From: Microcoleus sp. FACHB-672
Lineage (GTDB): Bacteria; Cyanobacteriota; Cyanobacteriia; Cyanobacteriales; Oscillatoriaceae
NCBI RefSeq assembly: GCF_014695725.1
Contig: NZ_JACJOU010000013.1
Coordinates: 62,001 to 126,000, forward strand
Length of the DNA: 64,000 nt
Direction: 5' to 3'
Shown here: positions 54,444-64,000 of the stretch, in pieces
Layout of the letters: each line of letters starts with the position of its first letter
Position numbering within the stretch: the first letter of the stretch is position 1
Translations under genes and position numbers: made by a program
Notes under the pieces: generated by a model
What the model saw: the letters and a program-made list of their open reading frames with translations, nothing else
What the model was told of the DNA's origin: nothing
Databases searched by the model: none

Positions 54444-55325
54444 TCAGTGATTAGATTCTTGAACTAAACAGTCGAGTTCTTGCTGCATTTTGCTGCGGAC
54501 TTTTTCATAACACTCATCTACATAATTACGGTTGCCGGCAGCCTCACGCCCGTAGCGATCAAATACAATGGGAGCACAGACGCGAGTGTGAATGGGCAAC
54601 GGTAGCGGAATGTGCGGCAAAGGGCCAATTCCTAACCCCCAAGGCAATCCTAAATAAATCGGAAAAACCACCGGATCGATGCCGAGTAACCAAGGCATTC
54701 CCCATTCATGAAGTTGCCGGATTTGCTGATAAAAATCTGCCAAGATAATTAAAGAATCATGAGCGCCGGTGGAGATAATCGGTACGATTGGCGCTTCTTC
54801 TCGCAATGCCAGTTTAATAAAGCCCTTACGCCCCGCAAAATGAATTTGATGGCGTAGACTGTGAGGGCGAAAAGCATCCTCAGCGCCGCCTGGATAAACA
54901 ACAACGGCTGCATCTCGTTGGAGAGCACCCATTGCCATTTTAGGATGAGCAACGACAGCCCCGCAATTCACTGCTAATCGGGCGAGTTGGGGTACAAATT
55001 TCCAAATCGTTGGGTGCATCAGTCCGTAGGCTAAACGTTCTGTACCAAATCTGCGAAACCAGTCATACATAAACATAAACATATCGGGCACAATGATGCC
55101 GCCATTGTGAGAACCCACAACCAGCATCTTCCCCTCTGCCGGCAGATGATGCCAGCCATCAGTTTTCACCTGAAAATAGTGATCATAAAGCCATTCCCAT
55201 ATCGGCAGGAAAAACTTTATGACTTCAGGATCTCGCTCATCTAATGACCAACCATCAAACCGAGGGTGAGAGCTTTGGCTATTGCTTACCGGCTCACTTT
55301 TCGTAAGATCAAAAAAATCTAACAC
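54444..55325 (-). CDS. Lysophospholipid acyltransferase-type protein
   Basis: 293 residues. The acyltransferase active-site region is VVGSHNGGIIVPDMFMF (His and Asp, about residue 70-80), a variant of the HX4D motif seen in the DGAT2/PlsC-like subgroup, and VYPGGAEDAFRP stands where the substrate-binding EGTRS motif usually is. Helical hydrophobic segments flank it (GMPWLLGIDPVVFPIYLGLP). It probably transfers fatty acyl groups to a glycerolipid or a similar alcohol. The true acceptor is unknown. Confidence 0.85.
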   Translation of the reverse strand: MLDFFDLTKSEPVSNSQSSHPRFDGWSLDERDPEVIKFFLPIWEWLYDHYFQVKTDGWHHLPAEGKMLVVGSHNGGIIVPDMFMFMYDWFRRFGTERLAYGLMHPTIWKFVPQLARLAVNCGAVVAHPKMAMGALQRDAAVVVYPGGAEDAFRPHSLRHQIHFAGRKGFIKLALREEAPIVPIISTGAHDSLIILADFYQQIRQLHEWGMPWLLGIDPVVFPIYLGLPWGLGIGPLPHIPLPLPIHTRVCAPIVFDRYGREAAGNRNYVDECYEKVRSKMQQELDCLVQESNH

Positions 55326-55600
55326 GGGGTTTTAACGACTCCACACACCAAAATTGCACTGTTTAGAATATTAATGCGAACGTGGCTATGAAGTAAAAAA
55401 ATACTGCTTTTTCGCTTCTAGCCGTATCCGAGGAGGGTTGAGGTGCAAAGTAGAGAAAGACAGCATTCGCTGCAAAACTGAATAACTTGCCCAGATGAGT
55501 GAAAAACTTCCTAAACCGATAACAATTAAAAATAAGTCCGCGCTGTAGCAAAATACTCGCGAGGAATTATTCATCGGTTAAATCACTTTTGGGTTGCGTT

Positions 55601-57505
55601 TCACGGATGGAAATAATCGTAAATTTGCTGAGCTAAACGCGGCCCAATTCCAGGTGCTTCAGCTAACTGTGCGGGAGTGGCTGCACGGATGTAGTCAATT
55701 GAGCGAAAATGCGCCAGCAGTTGCTTTTGCCGCTCAAATCCTAAACCGGCAATTTCATCTAAGCGAGAACGCTTTAATGTATCGCTTCTCTGCTGCCGGT
55801 GGAAAGTGACGGCAAAGCGGTGCGCTTCATCTCGCAGCCGGCGCAACAACTGCACACCCGGCTGTTCTGCCTCTGTTTGGAGTGGCTGCGACTCACCGGG
55901 TAAGAAAATTTCCTCTCGCTGCTTGGCTAAACTCACCACTCGTAACTCTTCCAGCAAATTCATCTCCTGCAATACCGCAACCACTGATGAGAGTTGACCT
56001 TTGCCGCCGTCAATCATCACCAAATCTGGCCAATCGGGATTACCGGCCCGTTGCAATTTCGGATCTTCAGCATACTTGCGAAAACGACGCCCGATTACCT
56101 CGGCAAGGCTGGCAAAGTCATCTGAATGACCGGCCTTAACGTCAGGATTCTTGATTTTGTAGTGCCGATAATGCTGTTTTGCCGGCAACCCATCAATAAA
56201 CACAACCTGGGACGCCACCGCATTGGAGCCTTGGATGTGAGAAATATCGTAACCTTCAATGCGGTGCGGCAAATCTGCCAAATCGACAATTTCAGCTAAA
56301 TCTTGCATAGCTTGGGAATTGCGATCCCCCAGCTTTTGCATCCTCGCCAATTCATGCTGAGCGTTCCGCTCCACCATCTCAATCAATTCTGCCTTCAGTT
56401 GCCGCTGTGGGGCAAGAATGGTCACTTTTCGACCCTTGCGTTCACTTAACCAATCGGCCAGCATTTCCGCTTCTGGCAACTCATGCTGCACCAAAATCTC
56501 AGCCGGAATTTCCACCGGCTCTACAGTTTGATAATGTTCCTCTAACACTCGCTGTAAAATCGCTCCCGATTCGATTTGAGGCGAAGCAGAGAGGGGAACT
56601 GGGGGAGTGGGAACTTCGGCAACAAATCCCAAGCGTCCCACTAACTGGCCGGCACGAATTTGGAAGAGCTGAACGCAGGCGTGTTGCGCGTCAGAGGATA
56701 GAGCAATCGCATCCCGCGACACGGTATCATCCGGCAAAGAAACCTTTTGGTCGGCATTGAGCGCTCTTAAACCCCCAATCTGATCGCGAATTCGCGCCGC
56801 CTGCTCAAAGTTAAGCTGTTCTGCGGCTTGTTCCATCTGCGCTTTCAAGATGTCTGCAAGTTCTTGCGTTCTTCCTTGGAACACCATCGCGATTTTCTGC
56901 ACGATTTTGCGATAGTCTTCCGGGGAAATCAGCATCTGACAGACACCCGGACAACGTCCCAAATCGTAGTTTAAACAAGGCCGGTCTTTAAACAGCGGTT
57001 GAGGTCGCTGCCGCAGGGGGAAAATGCGCTTGATGATATGCAAGGTGTTTCGCAACAGGCGCACATCAACATAAGGCCCATAGTAGCGGTCTTTTGCTTG
57101 ACTGGCTCTGCGCTTGCGGGTAATGAAAATGCGGGGGTAATCTTCTGACCAAGTAATGCACAAATAAGGGTATTTCTTGTCATCTTTCAGCAACACGTTA
57201 AAGAAGGGCAAATGTTGCTTGACAAGATTTGCTTCTAGTGCAAGTGCTTCGGCTTCTGTATCCGTGACAATAAATTCAATTTCCGCCACCTGCTGCACCA
57301 TCATAGCGATGCGTTCGCTGAGGTTCTGCCGGTCACGAAAATAGGAACGGACGCGAGAGCGCAATTTCTTAGATTTACCGATGTAGAGGATGCGATCACT
57401 CGAATCTCGCATCAAATAAACCCCGGGTTCCCCCGGAATCTCCTTGAGCCGGCTTTCCAAGCGGTCTGGATCTTTAACAAGCGGCAGCGTTTTGGTGGAT
57501 GGCAT
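55601..57505 (-). CDS. uvrC: Excinuclease ABC subunit C
   Basis: 634 residues. The GIY-YIG nuclease is at the N-terminus ([20 protein letters not shown], with RVRSYF). The UVR domain that binds UvrB is near 200-240. The RNase H-like second nuclease is around 390-540 ([30 protein letters not shown]), and the C-terminal helix-hairpin-helix pair includes [16 protein letters not shown]. UvrC cuts on both sides of a lesion. It lies 72 bases after a sensor-kinase gene on the same strand, so readthrough is possible. The usual uvrB is elsewhere. Confidence 0.96.
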   Translation of the reverse strand: MPSTKTLPLVKDPDRLESRLKEIPGEPGVYLMRDSSDRILYIGKSKKLRSRVRSYFRDRQNLSERIAMMVQQVAEIEFIVTDTEAEALALEANLVKQHLPFFNVLLKDDKKYPYLCITWSEDYPRIFITRKRRASQAKDRYYGPYVDVRLLRNTLHIIKRIFPLRQRPQPLFKDRPCLNYDLGRCPGVCQMLISPEDYRKIVQKIAMVFQGRTQELADILKAQMEQAAEQLNFEQAARIRDQIGGLRALNADQKVSLPDDTVSRDAIALSSDAQHACVQLFQIRAGQLVGRLGFVAEVPTPPVPLSASPQIESGAILQRVLEEHYQTVEPVEIPAEILVQHELPEAEMLADWLSERKGRKVTILAPQRQLKAELIEMVERNAQHELARMQKLGDRNSQAMQDLAEIVDLADLPHRIEGYDISHIQGSNAVASQVVFIDGLPAKQHYRHYKIKNPDVKAGHSDDFASLAEVIGRRFRKYAEDPKLQRAGNPDWPDLVMIDGGKGQLSSVVAVLQEMNLLEELRVVSLAKQREEIFLPGESQPLQTEAEQPGVQLLRRLRDEAHRFAVTFHRQQRSDTLKRSRLDEIAGLGFERQKQLLAHFRSIDYIRAATPAQLAEAPGIGPRLAQQIYDYFHP

Positions 57506-57577
57506 GACAGGCAGGCTCGCTCAATGTCTAACACCATCATAGAAAAACCACGGCCTACAGGAGGGAGGAATCCCCAC

Positions 57578-59155
57578 CTAGATTTCCGTATATCTAACGC
57601 CGCCATGAGATCCAGCCGGCTGAAGGCCGCTTTGTTGTTGAGATTGTTGGCGAATGGGAAGTTCAACCACAAACTCTGCTCCTCTATCAGGAGTCGAAAT
57701 GCACCTTAAAAGACCGTTATGTTTTTCCTCTACAATTTGGTGGCTAATTGATAAACCAATGCCGGTGCCTTTACCGATAGGTTTTGTCGTAAAAAATGGT
57801 TCAAATAGGTGGCTTTGGACATCCTCACTCATACCAGGGCCATTGTCTGTAATTCGGATCATCACTTTGTTATCATCGCTCGCTTCAGTCCGAATCCAAA
57901 TCTTATTAGGATGAGCTTTGATGTCGGCGGGAGAACGCTGTCGGTTGTAATCTTCTAAGGCATCAATTGCATTGGCTAAGAGATTCATAAAGACTTGATT
58001 CAGAGAGCCGGCATAGCACTCGACTTGAGGCAAATTCCCATATTCTTTGATCACTTCAATCGCGGGCCGGTCTGCTCTAGCTTTGAGCCGGCTTTGCAAA
58101 ATCAGCAGCGTACTATCAATCCCCTCATGAATATTTACCAACTTCATTTGCGCTTCATCAAGTCGCGAAAAGATCCGCAGCGATTGGATAATTTCGCGGA
58201 TGCGGTCTGCCCCAACTTTCATCGAACCCAGCAGTTTAGGCAAATCTTCTATTAAAAATTCTAGGTCGCTTCTCTCAATTTCTTTCTCAATTTCTGGCCC
58301 TGGATCTGGAAATTTTAGTTGATAAAGATTCAAGATTTTTAGCAAGTTTTGAGTATAGGTATGGGCGTAGGAAAGATTTCCATAAATAAAGTTGACTGGA
58401 TTGTTAATTTCATGAGCAACACCAGCCACCAACTGCCCTAAAGAGGACATTTTTTCACCCTGAATGAGTTTAGTCTGGGTTTGTTTCAATTCTGCAAATG
58501 CTTGTTCTAACCATTTAGCTTGGGTTCGCATTTGTGCTTCTGATTGCTGCGATGCCATCTCCGCACTCAGGCGATCTTCGATTTCCTGTTTCAGCATATC
58601 GTTGGATTGCCTGAAACGCTGATTAGATTGAGAAAGTTCAGTAGTTCTTTCCTCAACCCGGTTTTCTAAATCTACGGTCAGTTCTAAGAGATCCATTTGT
58701 GCGACGGTTCGCTCTTTTATCTCATGTTGCAATTGCAAATTTTGTTCTTGGAGCTTTTTAGTTAAGTTGTGAATTCTCATGTGGATATTGACACGAGCTA
58801 AAACTTCTTCATGCTGAAGTGGCTTAGTGATGTAATCAACTGCCCCCAGTGTTAAGCCTCTCACCTTATCGACGGAGTCAGAAAGCGCCGTCATAAAAAT
58901 TACGGGGATATCTTTGGCTGATTCATTTGCTTTCAGCCGGCGGCACGTTTCAAATCCATCAATTCCTGGCATCAACACATCCAGTAAAATGAGATCGGGC
59001 GGTGCGTATTCCACCTGCTCAAGTGCATCTTCACCATCCTGTGCCACAAAAACCTTGAAGCCGGAATTACTTAAGAAATCAAACAAAACTCCTAAATTGG
59101 TGGGAGTGTCATCGACGATTAAAATAATGCCTTTCTCAGCGTTTTTAACACTCAT
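57578..59155 (-). CDS. Receiver-histidine kinase hybrid with coiled coil
   Basis: 525 residues. The receiver (about 10-125) is canonical: LIVDDTPTN, LILLDVLMPG, FMTALS, ITKPL. A coiled-coil linker (about 130-240) leads to the HisKA, with the His in AGVAHEINNPVNF, and to a complete HATPase (LLANAIDAL, DNGPGMSED, GKGTGIGLSIS). It has no transmembrane segments. This is the receiver-first hybrid common in cyanobacteria. Its ATG overlaps the stop of the upstream sensor gene by 4 bases, so both are cotranscribed and probably in one phosphorelay. Confidence 0.93.
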   Translation of the reverse strand: MSVKNAEKGIILIVDDTPTNLGVLFDFLSNSGFKVFVAQDGEDALEQVEYAPPDLILLDVLMPGIDGFETCRRLKANESAKDIPVIFMTALSDSVDKVRGLTLGAVDYITKPLQHEEVLARVNIHMRIHNLTKKLQEQNLQLQHEIKERTVAQMDLLELTVDLENRVEERTTELSQSNQRFRQSNDMLKQEIEDRLSAEMASQQSEAQMRTQAKWLEQAFAELKQTQTKLIQGEKMSSLGQLVAGVAHEINNPVNFIYGNLSYAHTYTQNLLKILNLYQLKFPDPGPEIEKEIERSDLEFLIEDLPKLLGSMKVGADRIREIIQSLRIFSRLDEAQMKLVNIHEGIDSTLLILQSRLKARADRPAIEVIKEYGNLPQVECYAGSLNQVFMNLLANAIDALEDYNRQRSPADIKAHPNKIWIRTEASDDNKVMIRITDNGPGMSEDVQSHLFEPFFTTKPIGKGTGIGLSISHQIVEEKHNGLLRCISTPDRGAEFVVELPIRQQSQQQSGLQPAGSHGGVRYTEI

Positions 59156-62100
59156 TTTTCGCTTCCTCTATATTTTTTTAAAAATTCTCGAATTTGTTTA
59201 ACTTTGAAGCCTTTCGCGAACTGCTTCAGTTCTGTGGAAAATGGGATATATTGACTATCCAACTCCTCTAGTTTGGTTGCTTCCTCCTGAATGCCTGAGA
59301 GGTCGCCCATCATTGCCAAGTCCCAGAAAACCGCGATTTCTTCTGCCGGCGGCGCTACCATTGAGTCGTTATTTTTGAATCCTAAGTCCTGAGTTTTTTC
59401 GGGTTTTTTAGCTTTTTCATGGGGGGTTTCTTCGTAAACCCATTCCAGCTTCAAGTGAGTTCGTAATTTTTCTAAAAGTTCCTCAGATCGCACCGGCTTA
59501 GAGAGAAAGTCATCGCAGCCGGCATCCCAACTTTTTTGCTGCTCAAACTCAAAAACGCTGGCTGAGGAGGCAATCACCACCACACCGGCAAATTCGGCAG
59601 ACTTGCGAATGCGTCTGGTTGCTTCAAAGCCGTCCATCACCGGCATCACCAAGTCTGTCAAAATTAAATTGGGTTCAAATTGGGCTGTTTTTTCCAGGCA
59701 TTCTTGACCATTTGCCGCTTCAGCGATTTCAAATCCCAAAGGTTGTAGCAACCCAACTAAAATTGAGCGATTTTCTTGCTTGTCATCCACTACGAGAATT
59801 CTTCGATTCGTGCCTTTGAAACCAATAATTGTTCGCTCGTCTAATTTAAAGCGATTATTCAATTCTGGCAGTGTCAGTAAATCCAGCTCGAAAAAGAAAG
59901 TGCTGCCTTTTCCGGCGGTACTCTTCACCTTAATTTCGCCGCCCATCATCTCGACTAATTGCCGGCTAATTGCGAGTCCTAATCCCGTTCCTTCTGCCTT
60001 ACGATTGTGTTCACCCACCTGATGAAAGGGCACAAATATCTCGGCTAATTGTTCAGCAGTCATGCCAACGCCGGTATCTTCTACTTGAAAGCGAATTCTG
60101 ACGATTGGAGATTGGGAATGAGAAATGGGGGAATTGCTAGATTCTTCAGTTGAGACAATTCCAACTTTGAAGACAACACCACCGGCTTCAGTAAACTTAA
60201 CAGCATTGCCCAGTAAGTTAATTAAAACTTGTCGCAATCGTTTCTCATCGGCTTGGATGCCGGCGGGAAGTTGAGTTAGGGGTTCATAAATTAGCGAAAT
60301 TCCTTTTTCGTTGGCACGAATCTGGCAGATTTCGGTAATTCCTTCTAAAAATTCAGGAAACCGAAATTCATTGGCGTGGATTTCCATTTTCCGCGCTTCG
60401 ATTTTAGAAAGGTCTAAAATGTCATTAATCACATTTAACAGGTGATCGCCGCATTGATAAATAATATTGACGGAATCTTTGTGTGAGTTACTTAAATTCC
60501 TGTCTCGTTTAAGGATTTGAGCATACCCCAAAATTCCATTGAGGGGCGTTCGCAGTTCATGGCTCATATTTGCTAGGAATTCGCTCTTGGCGCGGCTAGC
60601 TGATTTAGCTATTTCTTCGGCTTTTTGCAAGTGGATATTTTTTTCATTTAACTCTTGGGTTCGCTCTTCTACTTTGGCTTCTAGAGTGTGATAGAGTTGG
60701 GCGTTTTCTAGGGCAACTGCAGCTTGTCCTGATAATATCCGCAAGACTTCTACTCGCCTGGGGGTAAAAGCACCTGAAGTTAAATTGTTTTCCAGGTAAA
60801 GGATGGCGGTGAGTTGACCTTGATAAAGGATAGGCGTGCAGAGAACTGATTTTGGTTGATGTTGGGTGATGTAAGGGTCGGTGTTAAAGATTTCCTCGCT
60901 TCTTGCATCATTTAATACGAGTTCTTTCTGAGTTCTGGCGACATAATTAAGCACCGACATCGGTAACTGCTGGCTCGTTGAAACCGGCACCGATTCCAGC
61001 ACTCGTACCTCATCTTTAGTCCCGGTTGCTTCTAGGAAAAGTTGTCCTTTCTTTGACAAGACGAGCGAGCCGGTTTGTGCGCCGGCATTTTCTATCAATA
61101 TTTTCATTAACTTGTCAAGCAAGTTAGACAGTACAATTTCACCAGAAATAGCGTGTGATGCTTTCATCAACGTTGTTAAATCTAGCATTTCTGAAATTGC
61201 CGAGCCGGTGGAAGTGACGGTTCCCTGCATCGTCTGCGTAATTGGCTCCGTTACCTTTTGATTCATTTTCTGCTGAAGGACGGCAGCAAGTAATTGCGGA
61301 TAGTGTTTTTCTAAATGCTCTACTTTAGTGATTGCTCCCCAACGCACATAAGCATAGTAAGCATTCGTCATGTAAGTTTGGGCAATGATTTCTTTACCCC
61401 ATAACAGATAGAATTTAGCAGCCAATTCGTGAGCGAGTGCTTCTTCGTTGATGTACTCGTTTTCTTTAGCGAGAGCAATCGCGCGATCATACATCTCCAT
61501 TGCCTCGACATTCTCACTCAATACCCGATGCCGTTCTGCCTTTACTAGATAGAATTTGTGCAGATGATTCATTGGGGCATGATGTGCCCATTTCTGCATC
61601 TTTTCTTGATTCGCTTGTACTTTGTCGAGAATGCCCTGTTGCTCTGACTCTGGGCAATCAATATACACTGCTAGCCGTACTAAAGAATCGTAAAAATGGA
61701 ACAGAGGAACCAGAGGCAATCCTACCATTGCATTTAAATAGTTCTCGGCTATCGTAGTATTTTCAATTGCTTGAGAGTAGTTTTCAAACAAATAACAAAG
61801 TGAAATTTTATTTGAATATGAGTAAAAAATTGCTACATTATCATTGGCTTCCTCATGCAGCGGTAACCTTGTTTGCTCGTCGTACGCTTTACCCTTTAGA
61901 ATGCAGGGATTTTCACTTCTTCCTAGTAGATTTAAAACAGCCTGCCAATAAATTTCTTGTAAATTAAGTGCGGTTTCTTGCTTAACTTTATAAATAGCAT
62001 CTCTGTAATTTGCCATCTCTGTTTCCAGTCCAGTTAGTTCTTTGCCGCTAAAGTAAGCGCAATAGGAGTACACTATTAGACCAAAAGTAGCCCACTCTAA

Positions 62101-64000
62101 ATCTCCCGTCTCCATTCCGCTAGCGTAAGCTAACATTAAAGGTTCCAATGTTTCTTTGAGATGTTCTTTCCAATGTCGGGTAAATATATTTACGATCACA
62201 ACTGTCTTGGCTTTGATTTCTTTAGCATTTAACCTCGACAATAGACTTAATGCCAATTGACCGAACTGATAACCTGAATTAATATCTCCGACAATGCCAC
62301 AAAGAAAAAGACCATAATTGGCATAAGCAACGGCTGACACAGAAGCATTACCATATTGAATGGATAATTGTACTTGTTTGCATACTGTCAAGGGCAGCAG
62401 TGTAGGAGCAGCAATGTATGTAGCAGCAAAGATACTTGACATAAGTCTCATGGCTGCTAGTTTATCGGGATCACTCATTAGAGGTAGGTCAATTAAATCC
62501 TCAATTCGTGTTCCACTCAAAATTTCCGCAGTTTCCCCTAATGCTTGCCCAATATCTGATGGGTTCGGCTGAGAGGGAAACTCCACTCCTAAAAGCTTTA
62601 AAACTTCTAGCGCTGTGTTAACCGCTTCTAGCAGCTTGTTCTGCGACACATAAGCTTGAATCAGGATTTCATAGACTTTCACTTTGCCCAGTAGCGTTTT
62701 AGCGCAGTTTTGTACAATTTCAACGAATCTTTGCATTCGCTCAAAATCACCGCTCAAAAAAGCGCTCTCTGCTGCTTCCTCATGCAGGGCTAATGTTAGT
62801 TCATATTGATTAGCCCAACTATTAGATGTCAACAGTTCTAAACCGACTTGCAAATATTTGACGGCGGAATCGTGTGCTGTCGCTGCTTTTGCTTTTTGGC
62901 CGGCAATCAAATTCAGCTCAGCCAACTCATATTTTTCAGACTCTGAGGTGAGGAATTCAGTCCCGTAATTCAGTTGATTAACTAAGGTAAAAATATTCTC
63001 TTTTCGGTCTTCTGGCGTTGTATTTTGCAGCAACAGTTGACCAATTTTTAAGTGCCTCTGTTTTTTCTCTTGCTCAGGAATCAAAGAATAAGCGGCTTGC
63101 TGCACTCGGTCGTGTAAAAACTTGTAGTCAACTTTAACATCGGTTAAGGTAATCCCGGCAGATTCCTCCTGAGTAAATGCTAAGGGAATTTTGTACTCAT
63201 TACTTAAGGGTAAAATCAACCCCGCCTGAAGTGCCGGCCACAATTGAGCCGCCGTAGCTAAGGAAGACGCCTCATTCACAACACTCAAGACTTCTAAGTT
63301 AAATGTGTTGCCAATACAAGCTGCTAGTTTTAAAACTTTTTGGGTATCTTCGGGCAATTTGCGAATATTTTTAGCAATCAATTCAACAACGTTATAATCG
63401 GTGATGCCAATGGCTTGAATTTGCTCAAGATTCCACTGCCAAATTCCCGAATACACGTCATAAATTAACAAATCTTCTTGAGCCAGTGCTTTGAGCAGTT
63501 GCGTTAAGAAGAAGGGATTGCCTTGTGTTTTATTAAAAAGCAGTTCGGCTAGCTGCTTTGACTGGACATATTCATTTAACGTATCGACGATTAATTGTTC
63601 GACATGAACGAGTTCTAATGGGCCGAGTCCAATATTATTTACTGTCGCACCCATTTGACAAATCTTCTCAATCGTTTGAATTGTTGGATGGGTTGGAAAA
63701 ACTTCGTTATCCCGATACGCACCAATCAGCAATAAATACTGGCTATCGCTATCAGTCATCAGCAGTTCAATTAATTTCAGGGAGGCTGAATCGGCCCACT
63801 GCAAGTCGTCTAAGAAGACAACAAGGGGATGTTCTTGAGCTGTAAATACGCCAATAAATTGTTTGAAGACGCGGCTGAAACGGTTTTGGGATTCACTTGC
63901 CCCCAGTTCGGGTACGGGGGGTTGTTTGCCGGTTATTAGTTCGATTTCGGGGATGACATCGATAATGACTTGCCCGTTCACGCCTAAGGCAAATAAGAGT
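59152..64000 (-). CDS. Multidomain AAA-GAF-histidine kinase-receiver, 5' end outside the window
   Basis: At least 1609 residues; the frame is still open at base 64000, and the usual N-terminal Ser/Thr kinase domain and Walker A are therefore probably beyond the window. The seen part starts in an AAA_16-type ATPase (VVFLDDLQWADSASLKLIEL), then a long TPR-like helical region. A GAF domain covers about 935-1090, HisKA has its His near residue 1139 (ANMSHELRTPLNG), HATPase reaches GTGLGLAIS near 1339, and a receiver has LTDLVMPVMDG near 1443. It ends in a short helical tail. The downstream receiver-kinase overlaps by 4 bases. Confidence 0.93.
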   Translation of the reverse strand, partial: LLFALGVNGQVIIDVIPEIELITGKQPPVPELGASESQNRFSRVFKQFIGVFTAQEHPLVVFLDDLQWADSASLKLIELLMTDSDSQYLLLIGAYRDNEVFPTHPTIQTIEKICQMGATVNNIGLGPLELVHVEQLIVDTLNEYVQSKQLAELLFNKTQGNPFFLTQLLKALAQEDLLIYDVYSGIWQWNLEQIQAIGITDYNVVELIAKNIRKLPEDTQKVLKLAACIGNTFNLEVLSVVNEASSLATAAQLWPALQAGLILPLSNEYKIPLAFTQEESAGITLTDVKVDYKFLHDRVQQAAYSLIPEQEKKQRHLKIGQLLLQNTTPEDRKENIFTLVNQLNYGTEFLTSESEKYELAELNLIAGQKAKAATAHDSAVKYLQVGLELLTSNSWANQYELTLALHEEAAESAFLSGDFERMQRFVEIVQNCAKTLLGKVKVYEILIQAYVSQNKLLEAVNTALEVLKLLGVEFPSQPNPSDIGQALGETAEILSGTRIEDLIDLPLMSDPDKLAAMRLMSSIFAATYIAAPTLLPLTVCKQVQLSIQYGNASVSAVAYANYGLFLCGIVGDINSGYQFGQLALSLLSRLNAKEIKAKTVVIVNIFTRHWKEHLKETLEPLMLAYASGMETGDLEWATFGLIVYSYCAYFSGKELTGLETEMANYRDAIYKVKQETALNLQEIYWQAVLNLLGRSENPCILKGKAYDEQTRLPLHEEANDNVAIFYSYSNKISLCYLFENYSQAIENTTIAENYLNAMVGLPLVPLFHFYDSLVRLAVYIDCPESEQQGILDKVQANQEKMQKWAHHAPMNHLHKFYLVKAERHRVLSENVEAMEMYDRAIALAKENEYINEEALAHELAAKFYLLWGKEIIAQTYMTNAYYAYVRWGAITKVEHLEKHYPQLLAAVLQQKMNQKVTEPITQTMQGTVTSTGSAISEMLDLTTLMKASHAISGEIVLSNLLDKLMKILIENAGAQTGSLVLSKKGQLFLEATGTKDEVRVLESVPVSTSQQLPMSVLNYVARTQKELVLNDARSEEIFNTDPYITQHQPKSVLCTPILYQGQLTAILYLENNLTSGAFTPRRVEVLRILSGQAAVALENAQLYHTLEAKVEERTQELNEKNIHLQKAEEIAKSASRAKSEFLANMSHELRTPLNGILGYAQILKRDRNLSNSHKDSVNIIYQCGDHLLNVINDILDLSKIEARKMEIHANEFRFPEFLEGITEICQIRANEKGISLIYEPLTQLPAGIQADEKRLRQVLINLLGNAVKFTEAGGVVFKVGIVSTEESSNSPISHSQSPIVRIRFQVEDTGVGMTAEQLAEIFVPFHQVGEHNRKAEGTGLGLAISRQLVEMMGGEIKVKSTAGKGSTFFFELDLLTLPELNNRFKLDERTIIGFKGTNRRILVVDDKQENRSILVGLLQPLGFEIAEAANGQECLEKTAQFEPNLILTDLVMPVMDGFEATRRIRKSAEFAGVVVIASSASVFEFEQQKSWDAGCDDFLSKPVRSEELLEKLRTHLKLEWVYEETPHEKAKKPEKTQDLGFKNNDSMVAPPAEEIAVFWDLAMMGDLSGIQEEATKLEELDSQYIPFSTELKQFAKGFKVKQIREFLKKYRGSEK

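Overview
The window looks like the chromosome of a filamentous, oscillatorian-type cyanobacterium. The evidence is the gene set: GUN4, an IctB-like membrane protein, PAM68, a HetZ-like protein, a C-terminally extended plant-type ferredoxin, glutamate-1-semialdehyde aminomutase, sucrose phosphatase, cyanobacterial Ser/Thr kinases carrying TPR or pentapeptide repeats, large AAA-GAF-histidine kinase sensors, and heptameric tandem repeats of the kind known in cyanobacteria. The species cannot be named from sequence alone. The DNA is saturated with the palindrome GCCGGC, often as TGCCGGCA, while the classic cyanobacterial HIP1 octamer GCGATCGC was seen only three times.

Layout. 1-9.3 kb: tail of a histidine kinase, a half-size ABC exporter, a YdcF-like membrane protein, two pentapeptide-repeat proteins around a double-domain PPK2 polyphosphate kinase, and two small proteins. 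9.4-18.1 kb: nucleotidyltransferase (RfaE2-like), GUN4, a structured non-coding segment, a degenerate GAF-histidine kinase, IctB-like protein, DUF815-type ATPase, guanine deaminase-like enzyme, ruvA, rpsO and pam68. 18.3-22.4 kb (minus strand): a protein resembling PilB/GspE without its ATPase domain, a HetZ-like protein and a parvulin-type isomerase. 22.7-27.5 kb: methyltransferase, then a compact KaiC-like / receiver / receiver-histidine-kinase operon, then a proline-rich anchored protein. 28.5-40.2 kb: typA, a divergent HTH/unknown pair, two Ser/Thr kinases around an unknown anchored protein, uvrA and tRNA-Ser(GGA). 40.5-46.8 kb: a tight plus-strand run (extended ferredoxin, thermonuclease-like lipoprotein, inositol monophosphatase, J-domain/TPR protein, hisZ, 4Fe-4S ferredoxin) followed by a SafE/ferric-reductase-like fusion and its secreted partner. 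46.9-57.5 kb: hemL, hisIE, an MFS transporter, two TPR proteins, sucrose phosphatase, an acyltransferase and uvrC. 57.6-64 kb: two overlapping hybrid sensor kinase genes, the second running off the window.

The chromosome segment is mostly housekeeping genes mixed with an unusually high share of signalling proteins: five histidine-kinase-like genes, two Ser/Thr kinases and a KaiC-like module. I saw no intact insertion sequence, prophage or CRISPR array. The items most worth a second look are the KaiC-like operon, the ATPase-less PilB-like protein, the kinase that has lost its phosphoacceptor histidine, the multi-branched foldable segment upstream of that kinase, and the GCCGGC iteration, including an inverted repeat sitting on the rpsO promoter.
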